27,871 nt of DNA. Source: DASQDT01 sp036380435 (GTDB lineage Bacteria > Acidobacteriota > Blastocatellia > Pyrinomonadales > Pyrinomonadaceae). The notes beneath the pieces are model-generated. The model made no database searches, was not told the DNA's origin, and saw only the letters and a program-made list of their open reading frames with translations. A program made the position numbers and the translations under genes. The stretch's first letter is position 1; the number at the start of each line of letters is the position of its first letter. The DNA lies in contig DASVES010000007.1 in assembly GCA_036380435.1 (NCBI GenBank), positions 1-27,871 on the forward strand. Direction: 5' to 3'. Below are positions 6,982 through 14,087 of this stretch, one piece after another.

Positions 6982-7173
6982 TCAGCCCGCCTCGACGAGC
7001 GCGATCTCCCCCGCGCTCAGCCCGTACAACTCGTAAACCAGTTCATCCAACTGCCGGTCAACCGCCGCGCACTTGCGCTCGTACAGATTCCGCTCCGCCT
7101 CCGTCCGCACTCCAGCCAATTGTCGTTTCGCCGTCAACATTTGCTCGACTAACTTAACAACCTCCTTCGGCCG
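6982..7173 (-). pseudogene. Remnant of an Eco57I/TaqI-type restriction-modification protein, C-terminus only
   Basis: The minus-strand frame ending at the TGA at 6984-6982 encodes about 63 residues, including KEVVKLVEQMLTAKRQLAG, YERKCAAVDRQLDELVY and ELYGLSAGEIALVE. This is the characteristic helical C-terminus of large Eco57I/TaqI-like restriction-modification methylases (usual form: LVERMLELHKKL...DRQIDRLVYELYGLTEEEI). Homology ends near KEVVKLV; the frame stays open to about 7240 but that part looks unrelated and has no start codon. The methylase, nuclease and specificity parts are gone. The call rests on my memory of the family ending, so I hold it at moderate confidence. Confidence 0.65.
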
Positions 7174-7195
7174 CTTTGGCGATGCGGAATGAGGA

Positions 7196-7224
7196 TTGAC
7201 GCGCCTTCGGTTTTCACATATCGT
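7196..7224 (+). promoter_or_regulatory. Promoter for the lipase-CHAT gene
   Basis: TTGACG (7196-7201) and TATCGT (7219-7224) are 17 bases apart. Transcription would begin near 7231, giving a leader of about 140 nt. ACATATCGT at its end is shared with the promoter at 6236-6264. It overlaps the upstream end of the open frame of the restriction-modification remnant. Confidence 0.5.
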
Positions 7225-7373
7225 GGCGCGGTCTTGCTAATGCTTCACGGCGTTTCCGACCGCGCGCGCGGCGCGGTTTCTCAGGCCGCTTTTCCTTTTC
7301 TCACGCTCCTGACAGCGGCGCCCCTTGAACGCGACGCTCGCCGCTCGCGCGGCGGGCGAGGAGGCCACACATC

Positions 7374-10300
7374 ATGGCGACGACCAACGACGCACGGCAG
7401 AAGAGACTCGCGCAGATGGACTGGGACGACATCGAGGGCGCGCTCGCGCCCGCCGCGTCGCGCCGCGTCGCGGGACGCACGCGCAGCGCCGCGCGCTCCA
7501 GTGCCGACGCCGCGGCTTTGCGCGACTACTTCGGCGATGCCGAGTATGAGTATTTACAGAAGCTCGCCAGCCACGCCGCCTCGATGCGCTCGCGCGCCAC
7601 CGAGCCGCTCCCCAATGTCGTCCTCGTCCCCGGCATCATGGGGTCGGCGCTCTCCTCGACCAGAGGCGCCGACATCGATCTCATCTGGGTCAACTTCGCG
7701 CGCCTCGCTCTGGGCCGCGTCGAGCGGCTCAAGCTCAACGAGGACGGCACGCGCGACGCCGACTCCACGCGCGCCGTCTCGGCAAGCGCCCTCGTCCAGC
7801 TCGCCTACGCGCGCACCGTCCTGTGGCTGCGCGCCCGCTGGAACGTCGAGCCTTACGCCTTCGACTGGCGCAAGGACATCGACGCCGCCTCCGACGGTTT
7901 AGCCAAACACATCCGCGCGAAGTTCGGCGGCCGTCCCGCGCACATCGTCGCCCACTCGATGGGCGGTCTCGTCTCGCGCAACTTCATCCGGCGCGAGCGC
8001 GAGCTTTGGAACCGGATGCGCGACGCCGAGGGCGAGCGCGGCGGACGCCTCATCATGCTCGGCACGCCCAACTACGGCTCCTACGCCATCCCGCAGGTGC
8101 TCACCGGGACGGAGACTTTAATCAAGTGGCTCGCCCGCGCCGACGTGAGACACAGCCGCGCCGAAGTCGTCGAAATCCTCAACACCTTCGTCGGCAGCTA
8201 CCAGATGCTCCCCGCGCCGAGCCGCATCCCTTCCGCCACGCAGGCCATCTACCGCGCGAGCACGTGGGGCGACCACCCCGTCTCGGAGAGACACCTGCAA
8301 CGCGCCATGGAGTTTCACGACAACCTTGAGAAAGACAACACGGTCGATCCGACGCGGATGTTCTACGTCGCGGGCAGCGGGCGCGAAACGCTCTCGGGCC
8401 TGCGCGTCCTGTCGCCGGGCGAGTTCGACTACACGACCACTTTCGCCGGCGACGGCCGCGTCACGCACGAACTCGGCCTGCTCAAAGATGTGCCGACCTA
8501 CTACGCCGACTGCTCGCACGGCGACCTCGCCACCGACGAGATGGTGCTCACGGCCGTCGAGGAATTGCTCGGACACGGGCGCACCGCTTCCCTGCCGCAG
8601 CAGCCGCCCGTCGCGCGCTCGGCGCGGGCCGCGAGCGCGCGCTGGACGCGCGGCGCGGGCCAGCAGGAGGTCGCCGAGGAATTGAAGACGGTCGCGCGCC
8701 AGATCGACGAGGGGACGGCCGACCCGCGCGAGGTGCGTAAGGCCGAGCGCACGCTCGCGCGCGTCATCATGGGACGCGACGTGGAGCCGGAAGAGATTCC
8801 TCACGTCGCCGAAGAAGACGAGAACGCGCGCAAGCGGCAGCAGCGCATCGACCTCAAAGTCCGCGTCGTGCGCGGCGACATCACGCGCATCGACACGCCG
8901 CTCGTCGTCGTCGGCCACTATCAGGGCGCCGCCCCGACGGGCTCGGTCGGGGCCGTTAACCGCGCCATCGACTACTGGATCAGCCGCGCCGGCGAGCACG
9001 GCATGATCGGCGCGGGGCTGGGACAGCTCTTCTTCATCCCCACGCCCGGCCGGCGCATGAAGGCCCGCTCCGTGCTGCTCGCCGGCATGGGCGAGTTCGG
9101 GAAGTTCCGCCGCGACAGCGACGCGCGCTTCCTGATGATGAACGTCACGCTCGCCGCCGCCACGCTCGGCCTCGACCGCTTCGCCACCGTCGCCATCGGC
9201 GGGGGCCGGGGCAACATGTCGAAGGAGGCGGCGCTGCGCGGCATGGTGCAGGGCGTCTGCGAGGCGCTGCACCGATTGCCCGCGCGACGCGGCGCGGCCT
9301 CCCTGCTTCGACAACTCGTCGTCGTCGAGAACGACCCGCAACAGTTCAATGAAGTTCTCGACATCCTCGAAGGCTTTGCGGAGAAGCCGCCCGTCGAGGA
9401 ATTGAGTTTGAAGGTGTCAAAGCAGATCATGCGTCCCACGCGCGCTAAGCAGAAGGCGGCCGCCCGCCCCTCAGACTTGAGTGAGGGCGCGGATGAGACG
9501 CGCATCCACATCGAGCGCAGCGGCGACTCTTTCCGCTTCTCCGCCATCACCAACAACGCCGTCATCCCCGTGCGCGACGAGCCGGTCAATCCGAAGTTTT
9601 TGCAGGAGGCGGCCGAGCGCCTGATGTCCACGCTCAAACGGCAGGATCAGGAGAAGTATGGGCAGCTCCTCTACAGCTACGTCTTCCCGCAGGACTTTCA
9701 TCAGGTGGTGGACACGGGCAGAGACCTCACGCTCGTGCTCGACCGCACGACCGCGGGCCTGCCGTGGGAGATGGCCTGCTACAGCGGCCCGCAGGGGATG
9801 ACCTTCCTCGGGCCTCATCTGAAACTGACGCGCCAGTTCCGCACGCGGCTGTCGAGCGCGCCCGGCGTCACGCCGCCGCCCAAGCGGCGACTCAAGGCGC
9901 TCGTCATCGCCGACCCCGCGCGCGAGCACGACCTGCAACTGCCCGGCGCGCTCAGGGAGGGCCGCGCCGTCGTCGAAGTCCTGAATGCATTCAGGAGCGA
10001 CAAAGCTCATCAGCTTGAGATCGACATCGTCGAGCGCATCGGCTCGGTGGAGTGCGACGCGGTCGAAATCCTCGCGCTGATGCTCAACGAGAACTTCGAC
10101 CTCATCCACTACGCCGGCCACGGCGTCTTCGACGCGGAAGACCCGGCCAACAGCGGTTGGGTCTTCGGGCGCAAAGACGATGGAAGCCTGCTCACGCTCT
10201 CGGCCCGCGAAATCTTCAAGGCGCGGCGCGTCCCGCGTCTCGTTTTCGCCAACGCCTGCTTCTCGGCCGTCGTGCGCGCCGGCCAGCCCTCCTCAGCCGA

Positions 10301-10562
10301 CGACATGAACCGCGACCTCGCCGGCATGGCCGAAGCCTTCTTCGAGCGCGGCGTACAGAACTACATCGGCGCGGGCTGGCCGGTCGGCGACACGCAGGCC
10401 GTTGATTTCGCCGACGCCTTCTACCGCCGCGCCCTCTCGGGAGGCACGCTCGGCACGGCCGTCTCCGAAGGACGCCTCGCCATCCTCGGACAAGGCTCGA
10501 CGTGGGGAGCCTATCATCACTACGGCCGCGCGGGCGCGGTGCTCGTCGGCCCGAAAGATTGA
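7374..10562 (+). CDS. LCAT-like lipase / M17-N-like / CHAT protease fusion protein
   Basis: A 1062-residue protein of three parts with no signal peptide. Part 1 (about 78-400) is an alpha/beta-hydrolase of the LCAT/PGAP1 lipase type: NVVLVPGIMGS (81-91), elbow AHSMGG with Ser195, GDGRVT with Asp360 and SHGDL with His382, a full triad by pattern. Part 2 (about 492-640) resembles the N-terminal macro-like domain of M17 leucine aminopeptidases (RGDITRIDTPLVVVGH, then KARSVLLAGMGEFG) but the M17 catalytic domain is absent. Part 3 (about 785-1062) is a CHAT caspase-like protease: LIHYAGHG with His916 and VFANACFS with Cys962, plus GAGWPVGD. A charged linker spans 430-490. GAGGAGG nine bases before the ATG fixes the start. 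Family roles suggest a protease-gated lipase effector; this is inference. Confidence 0.88.
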   Translation: MATTNDARQKRLAQMDWDDIEGALAPAASRRVAGRTRSAARSSADAAALRDYFGDAEYEYLQKLASHAASMRSRATEPLPNVVLVPGIMGSALSSTRGADIDLIWVNFARLALGRVERLKLNEDGTRDADSTRAVSASALVQLAYARTVLWLRARWNVEPYAFDWRKDIDAASDGLAKHIRAKFGGRPAHIVAHSMGGLVSRNFIRRERELWNRMRDAEGERGGRLIMLGTPNYGSYAIPQVLTGTETLIKWLARADVRHSRAEVVEILNTFVGSYQMLPAPSRIPSATQAIYRASTWGDHPVSERHLQRAMEFHDNLEKDNTVDPTRMFYVAGSGRETLSGLRVLSPGEFDYTTTFAGDGRVTHELGLLKDVPTYYADCSHGDLATDEMVLTAVEELLGHGRTASLPQQPPVARSARAASARWTRGAGQQEVAEELKTVARQIDEGTADPREVRKAERTLARVIMGRDVEPEEIPHVAEEDENARKRQQRIDLKVRVVRGDITRIDTPLVVVGHYQGAAPTGSVGAVNRAIDYWISRAGEHGMIGAGLGQLFFIPTPGRRMKARSVLLAGMGEFGKFRRDSDARFLMMNVTLAAATLGLDRFATVAIGGGRGNMSKEAALRGMVQGVCEALHRLPARRGAASLLRQLVVVENDPQQFNEVLDILEGFAEKPPVEELSLKVSKQIMRPTRAKQKAAARPSDLSEGADETRIHIERSGDSFRFSAITNNAVIPVRDEPVNPKFLQEAAERLMSTLKRQDQEKYGQLLYSYVFPQDFHQVVDTGRDLTLVLDRTTAGLPWEMACYSGPQGMTFLGPHLKLTRQFRTRLSSAPGVTPPPKRRLKALVIADPAREHDLQLPGALREGRAVVEVLNAFRSDKAHQLEIDIVERIGSVECDAVEILALMLNENFDLIHYAGHGVFDAEDPANSGWVFGRKDDGSLLTLSAREIFKARRVPRLVFANACFSAVVRAGQPSSADDMNRDLAGMAEAFFERGVQNYIGAGWPVGDTQAVDFADAFYRRALSGGTLGTAVSEGRLAILGQGSTWGAYHHYGRAGAVLVGPKD

Positions 10563-10671
10563 GCGACGACCCGGCCCACGCCCGTCGGGCTTGCGGCCCC
10601 GTTGACGCCGCCACGCATGGAAGATAGGATGGTTGGCAGGCACCAATCACGAAGACGAGAGGGCACGAGAG

Positions 10672-10977
10672 ATGAAATTTCCGGGCGGGATGAACATTCA
10701 GCAGATGATGAAGCAGGCGCAGGCCATGCAGGAGAAGATGCAGCAGGAGATGGAGACGATGGTCGTTGACGCCACGGCCGGCGGCGGCGTCGTCACCGTC
10801 CAGATGCGGGGCACCAAGGAAGTCGAGTCGATCAAGATCGACCCCGAGGCCGTCAAGGAAGGCGATGTCGAGATGCTCCAGGACCTCATCGTCGCCGCCG
10901 TCAACGAGGCCGGCCGCAAGATCGACGAAGCCATGAAGTCGAAGCTCGGCGGCATGATCCCACCAGGACTGCTATAA
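10672..10977 (+). CDS. ybaB: YbaB/EbfC-family nucleoid-associated protein
   Basis: A 101-residue DNA-binding protein of the YbaB/EbfC family, of normal length. The N-terminus (MNIQQMMKQAQAMQEKMQQE) is the typical long helix, followed by a glycine-containing turn (ATAGGGVVTVQMRG) and the C-terminal IDEAMKSKLGGM. The dimer binds DNA non-specifically and shapes the nucleoid. I start at the ATG at 10672; an in-frame ATG at 10633 adds 13 residues without family similarity. It precedes recR, as in many bacteria, but dnaX, the usual third member, is not upstream; the lipase-CHAT gene occupies that place. Confidence 0.92.
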   Translation: MKFPGGMNIQQMMKQAQAMQEKMQQEMETMVVDATAGGGVVTVQMRGTKEVESIKIDPEAVKEGDVEMLQDLIVAAVNEAGRKIDEAMKSKLGGMIPPGLL

Positions 10978-10981
10978 AGCC

Positions 10982-11057
10982 GTGACAAGTGATGAGTGAT
11001 AAGTGATAAGAGAAAGCATCCGCCTTTTCTTATCACTTATCACTCATCACTTATCAC
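10982..11057. repeat. Four-heptad hairpin, GTGATRA family, copy 1
   Basis: Arms 10982-11011 and 11028-11057 are 30 bases long with one mismatch, around a 16-base loop containing CATCC. Each arm is four tandem heptamers of the type GTGATRA. The hairpin fills the gap between ybaB and recR and ends 10 bases before the recR ATG, leaving no Shine-Dalgarno sequence between them. Confidence 0.9.
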
Positions 11058-11067
11058 CTCTACTCCT

Positions 11068-11682
11068 ATGCTTGAGTATTCAGAGCCAGTCACGAAGCTG
11101 ATCGACGAGTTCAAGCGCCTGCCGGGCGTGGGGGGCAAGACGGCGCAACGCCTCGCCTTCCACGTGCTGCGGATGACCGGGGCCGAGGTCGAGCGCTTCA
11201 TCGCGGCGCTCGAAGAGGTGAAGCTCAAGATCATTTCCTGCACGGTCTGCAACAACCTGACGGACGTTGACCCGTGCCGCTTCTGCACCTCGACGGGGCG
11301 CGACCGCTCCATCGTCTGCGTCGTCGAAGAACCTTACAACCTCGTCGCCGTCGAGAAGACCCGCAGCTTCAACGGCCTCTACCACGTCCTGCACGGCTCG
11401 CTCTCGCCCATCCGGGGCCTCGGCCCCGACGACCTGCGTATCCAGAACCTGCTGCCGCGTCTCCGGCCAGAGAACAACGAGGGCGTCGAGGTGCGCGAGG
11501 TCATCCTCGCCACCAACCCCAACACCGAGGGCGAGGCCACGGCGAGCTACATCAGCCGGCTGCTCAAGCCGCTGGGCGTCCGCGTCACGCGCATCGCCAT
11601 GGGCATGCCCGTCGGCAGCGACCTCGAATACGTCGATGAGGTGACGATGGACAAGGCCCTCACCAATCGCCACGAGATGTGA
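11068..11682 (+). CDS. recR: Recombination mediator RecR
   Basis: A 204-residue protein of standard length that works with RecF/RecO in loading RecA at gaps. Seen: an N-terminal helix-hairpin-helix region LIDEFKRLPGVGGKTAQRLA (11-30), a C4 zinc finger with Cys58, Cys61, Cys70 and Cys73, and a Toprim domain with VVEEP (85-89) and ILATNPNTEGEATA (146-159), ending with the Walker-like helix. The ATG at 11068 gives the family N-terminus; an open frame runs upstream to 10996 through the hairpin repeat but those residues are repeat-encoded. No ribosome site is visible, and the right arm of the hairpin directly precedes the start, so initiation may be coupled, leaderless-like or affected by the stem. 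Confidence 0.96.
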   Translation: MLEYSEPVTKLIDEFKRLPGVGGKTAQRLAFHVLRMTGAEVERFIAALEEVKLKIISCTVCNNLTDVDPCRFCTSTGRDRSIVCVVEEPYNLVAVEKTRSFNGLYHVLHGSLSPIRGLGPDDLRIQNLLPRLRPENNEGVEVREVILATNPNTEGEATASYISRLLKPLGVRVTRIAMGMPVGSDLEYVDEVTMDKALTNRHEM

Positions 11683-11685
11683 GGG

Positions 11686-11806
11686 TAGCTGCTAGCTATT
11701 AGCTGTTAGCTGGAGAAAAACAAAAGCGACGGCCGGCTCTCGTCAATTACAAGAGCCGGCCGTCGCTTTTTTGTCTTTAGCTGAAAGCTAATAGCTAATA
11801 GCTAAC
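11686..11806. repeat. Four-heptad hairpin, TAGCTRT family, enclosing a terminator
   Basis: The left arm 11686-11713 is four heptamers (TAGCTGC, TAGCTAT, TAGCTGT, TAGCTGG). The right arm 11779-11806 is four complementary heptamers. Between them lies a separate 19-bp terminator hairpin instead of a short loop. The element starts three bases after the recR stop and separates recR from the convergent gene at 11814-12296. Confidence 0.85.
11722..11770. terminator. Bidirectional intrinsic terminator between convergent genes
   Basis: A perfect 19-bp stem (11722-11740 with 11752-11770) starts with AAAA and ends with TTTT and encloses an 11-base loop. T-runs follow on both strands (TTTTTTGTC on plus, TTTTGTTTTT on minus). 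It serves recR on the plus strand and the gene at 11814-12296 on the minus strand. Confidence 0.92.
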
Positions 11807-11813
11807 CGCTTTC

Positions 11814-12296
11814 TTAGTATCCGTTGTAGCCGGTGCGGTAGCCGTTGGCGAAGCCCTGTCGGAAGTACTGCTGGTACAGGTTGCGGTCGCCGAGGCGCGA
11901 GCTGTAGTCCTCAGTCGCCTTCTGGTAGTCCGACTCGTCGCGATACTCGAAACGCTCGCCGCGCTGGCGATCCTTGCGGCCTTCCTCGATGCCGTTGTTG
12001 TAGCCGGCATTCAGCGCCGTCTGGCGGGCGTTGTTGTTGCCGTAGTAGCCGTTGTCGTTGCCGTAGTAGCCGTCGTTGCGGTACACACCGCGGTCATCGC
12101 GGCGGTCGTCGCGACGCTCGCGGCGAACTTCGCGACGCTGCTGGCGGCGCTCACGACGCTCGCGCCTCCGGTCGTCGTTCTGGCCCCAGCCCCAGCCCTG
12201 CTGGGCCTGAGTGGCGACGGCGAACGTCGGCAGCATCAGAAAGATGGCGAACGCCATCAGCGTCTTCTTCAAGAATCCTTCTCCGTTGCTTCTCAT
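11814..12296 (-). CDS. Secreted Arg-rich / Tyr-Gly-rich protein of unknown function
   Basis: A 160-residue exported protein. A signal peptide with hydrophobic core TLMAFAIFLMLPTFAVA probably ends at AQA near residue 32. Residues about 42-68 are almost only Arg, Asp, Glu and Gln (RRRERRERRQQRREVRRERR), then comes a Tyr/Asn/Gly segment (NDGYYGNDNGYYGNNN) and a C-terminal half rich in aromatic-glycine pairs (AGYNNGIEEGRKD, QYFRQGFANGYRTGYNGY). I know similar secreted proteins from Acidobacteria but no function. A weak GAGGGAGA lies before the ATG. The gene converges on recR and shares the terminator at 11722-11770. Confidence 0.75.
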   Translation of the reverse strand: MRSNGEGFLKKTLMAFAIFLMLPTFAVATQAQQGWGWGQNDDRRRERRERRQQRREVRRERRDDRRDDRGVYRNDGYYGNDNGYYGNNNARQTALNAGYNNGIEEGRKDRQRGERFEYRDESDYQKATEDYSSRLGDRNLYQQYFRQGFANGYRTGYNGY

Positions 12297-12630
12297 CGTT
12301 TCATTCTCCCTCTATTTGATTGCCCACCGATGTTTTTTTTTGGGGAGCGATCCATTACGCCGTTATTGTTAACAAGCACCGTGCCACAGGCGACCGACAC
12401 GTAACTGCCGTTAAAATAGCCACTTTGGGAGAGATAAGGGCGGGCGTGGCACACGGTTAGGTGTCTCGACGCACCGCATCGTGTGCGTTAAGAATACGGG
12501 CAACGCCTCAGATTTGAACGCGGATTTTTTCGTGAGACACGATCCGCGGCGGCGACGCGAAACGTCGCCGCCACGGATCATCGTGGAGTTGGGATTAGTG
12601 ACGCACGGCGAGGGGCGCGGTCGCCTGCCG
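12297..12630. other. Gene-free stretch between the secreted-protein gene and pyrE
   Basis: A stretch of 334 bases with no convincing frame on either strand. It holds a run of nine T (12335-12343), an imperfect inverted repeat ACCGTGCCAC / GTGGCACACGGT (12378-12387 with 12446-12457), and the pyrE terminator hairpin at 12541-12579. It must also contain the promoter for the gene at 11814-12296, but I could not place convincing -35/-10 boxes. Confidence 0.5.
12541..12579 (-). terminator. Hairpin downstream of pyrE
   Basis: Arms 12541-12557 and 12563-12579 form a 17-bp stem with the loop CGAAA. The only irregular pair is C-A on the plus strand but G-U in minus-strand RNA, which supports a role in the pyrE transcript. 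No U-run follows, so it may stop polymerase poorly or protect the 3' end. Confidence 0.55.
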
Positions 12631-13257
12631 TCAGAATCGCACGTGCTCGACCGGCGCGTCCTTCTGGCAGTCGGAGCAGTCCGCCCCCTCGTCGTACCAC
12701 TTGGAGTCGAACTCGACGAGTGAGACGATGGGGATGGGGTCGTCGCCGGGAATGTCGATATGGTCGGGCGCGGTCTTGAAGCGGACGATGGTGCCGCAGC
12801 CGATGACCTTCGCGCCGAGTTGTCGGACGAGTTCGACCGTCTCGTTGATGGCGTCGCCGGTGCGCGAGATGTCATCGACGATGATGCAGGGGTGAACCTC
12901 GCCCTTGTTGACGTACTGCCGGAACATGCGGCTGCCCTCTTCGCGCTCGGCCCAGTAAATCTGCTCGGCGCTCAGAGCCTCGCGCACGCCGAAGGCGACG
13001 GGGATGCCGCCGGGGCCGGGGCTGATGGTGGCCACCTTCGGCAGCGTGCTGGAGATGTCCTTCTGAATGCGAAATTTCCGCGAGAGCGCGACGGCGAGCA
13101 CGCGCGCCGTGTCGTAGTAGCGGAAGGCGAGCGGCATCTGGAAGTAGTGCGGCGTGTGGCGGCCCGACGGGTAGACGAAGTGGCCTTCGCGGTAGGCCCC
13201 CGTCTTCTTGAGGATGTCCATCACGTCTTCCTGCGACGGGATCAGCTTCGGCATCAT
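12631..13257 (-). CDS. pyrE: Orotate phosphoribosyltransferase
   Basis: A 208-residue cytoplasmic enzyme that joins orotate to PRPP to give orotidine 5'-monophosphate in pyrimidine synthesis. The N-terminal GAYREGHFVYPSGRH (20-34) is the family orotate/phosphate region, and the PRPP-binding loop is CIIVDDISRTGDAINE (124-139). A C-terminal CSDC followed by PVE resembles the cysteine pair found near the end in some bacterial PyrE proteins. AGGAGA lies 10 bases before the ATG at 13257. It is followed upstream, after a heptad hairpin, by the NUDIX gene on the same strand; whether they share a transcript is unclear. Confidence 0.88.
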   Translation of the reverse strand: MMPKLIPSQEDVMDILKKTGAYREGHFVYPSGRHTPHYFQMPLAFRYYDTARVLAVALSRKFRIQKDISSTLPKVATISPGPGGIPVAFGVREALSAEQIYWAEREEGSRMFRQYVNKGEVHPCIIVDDISRTGDAINETVELVRQLGAKVIGCGTIVRFKTAPDHIDIPGDDPIPIVSLVEFDSKWYDEGADCSDCQKDAPVEHVRF

Positions 13258-13284
13258 GGTCTTCGGTTCTCCTGAAAAGTTAGT

Positions 13285-13360
13285 GGTTAGAGGTCAGAGG
13301 TTAGAGGTCAGTAAAAACCACTTCATTCTTTTACTGACCTCTAACCTCTAACCTCTGACC
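13285..13360. repeat. Four-heptad hairpin, TYAGAGG family, copy 1
   Basis: Left arm 13285-13312 (GGTTAGA, GGTCAGA, GGTTAGA, GGTCAGT) pairs with the four heptamers at 13333-13360 with one mismatch, and the stem extends inward by AAAA/TTTT. It lies in the gap between pyrE and the NUDIX gene. Confidence 0.9.
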
Positions 13361-13386
13361 TCTGATTTTTGGCCGCCAGCATACCA

Positions 13387-13869
13387 CTAAACGCGTGGGT
13401 TTGCGCGAGCAGCGAGGGCGGTGTCGATGAGGTGGCGCTGGTCGCGGCCGAGTTCGGGAGGGAGCGAGTCGCGCGCGAACCACGCGGCGCCGTCCACCTC
13501 CATGCTCAATTTTTCTTTGGGGAGCGCGGCCGAGCGGGCGCGGCAGCGGAAGATGATCTCGACCTGGCGTGGCTCCGCGAGCGTGCGCGTCAGGGCCAGT
13601 TCCGCCGACTCGATCTCCATCCCGATTTCCTCGCGCAGCTCCCGGCGCAGGGCGTCCTCGGCCTGCTCGCCCTTCGTCAGGAACCCGCCGGGGATGCCCC
13701 ACCGACTCCCCTTGCGGAAGACGTGATGAAGCAGGAGCACGCGCCCGCGCTCGTCCTCGACGACGGCCCCGGCCGTCACCGTGAAGCGCGGCTGCGTCAG
13801 CCACACCCCCCACCGCCGCACGCCCTTCGGCGAGCCGCGCCACATCGCTCCCAGAAGCTTCGCCCACAT
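13387..13869 (-). CDS. NUDIX hydrolase
   Basis: A 160-residue hydrolase of nucleoside-diphosphate-linked compounds. The full NUDIX box G-x5-E-x7-R-E-U-x-E-E-x-G-U is present from Gly62 to Met84, with metal-binding Glu80 and Glu81 in RELREEIGM. TVTAGAVVEDERGRVLLLHH before it is the usual first strand region. The N-terminal ~25 residues are basic and hydrophobic (LLGAMWRGSPKGVRRWGVWL), an extension seen in some family members. The substrate cannot be told. I prefer the ATG at 13869; a GTG at 13887 would add six residues. Neither has a clear ribosome site. Confidence 0.88.
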   Translation of the reverse strand: MWAKLLGAMWRGSPKGVRRWGVWLTQPRFTVTAGAVVEDERGRVLLLHHVFRKGSRWGIPGGFLTKGEQAEDALRRELREEIGMEIESAELALTRTLAEPRQVEIIFRCRARSAALPKEKLSMEVDGAAWFARDSLPPELGRDQRHLIDTALAARANPRV

Positions 13870-13891
13870 GCGCGGCAAAGATAGCACAGAG

Positions 13892-13979
13892 AGCAGAGGT
13901 CAGAGGGCAGAGGGCAGAGGGCAGTGAACAAGCAATCCGGTTTTCACTGACCTCTAACCTCTAACCTCTGACCTCTGCT
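13892..13979. repeat. Four-heptad hairpin, TYAGAGG family, copy 2
   Basis: The left arm holds four heptamers (AGAGGTC, then AGAGGGC three times, 13895-13922) and the right arm four of the standard type (13949-13976), both framed by matching ends. The left arm has drifted to AGAGGGC in three units while the right arm kept the family form, so pairing is interrupted at two positions per unit. It lies between the divergent NUDIX and 14088 genes. Confidence 0.85.
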
Positions 13980-13984
13980 TCCTG

Positions 13985-14014
13985 TTGACGCTCCGCGCGC
14001 GTTCTTCGTAAGAT
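13985..14014 (+). promoter_or_regulatory. Promoter for the gene at 14088
   Basis: TTGACG (13985-13990) and TAAGAT (14009-14014) with an 18-base spacer, directly after the heptad hairpin. The leader to the ATG at 14088 would be about 67 nt. Confidence 0.5.
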
Positions 14015-14087
14015 GCAGGCGCGTTGTCGGAGGGAGTTTAAGAGCCTGTCTTTCTTACATCAGTGCGAACGGAGCTAGAGCGAGCCG

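Noticed and set aside
8118..9341. A 407-codon minus-strand frame inside the lipase-CHAT gene, and a similar 426-codon one at 19768-21048
   Set aside because: Both are antisense shadows of well-supported genes, rich in Arg/Ala/Gly without motifs.
10996..11067. N-terminal extension of recR read through the hairpin (and similar extensions for the DedA and kinase genes)
   Set aside because: The added residues are translated repeat heptamers and absent from the families; the downstream ATG gives the normal N-terminus in each case.
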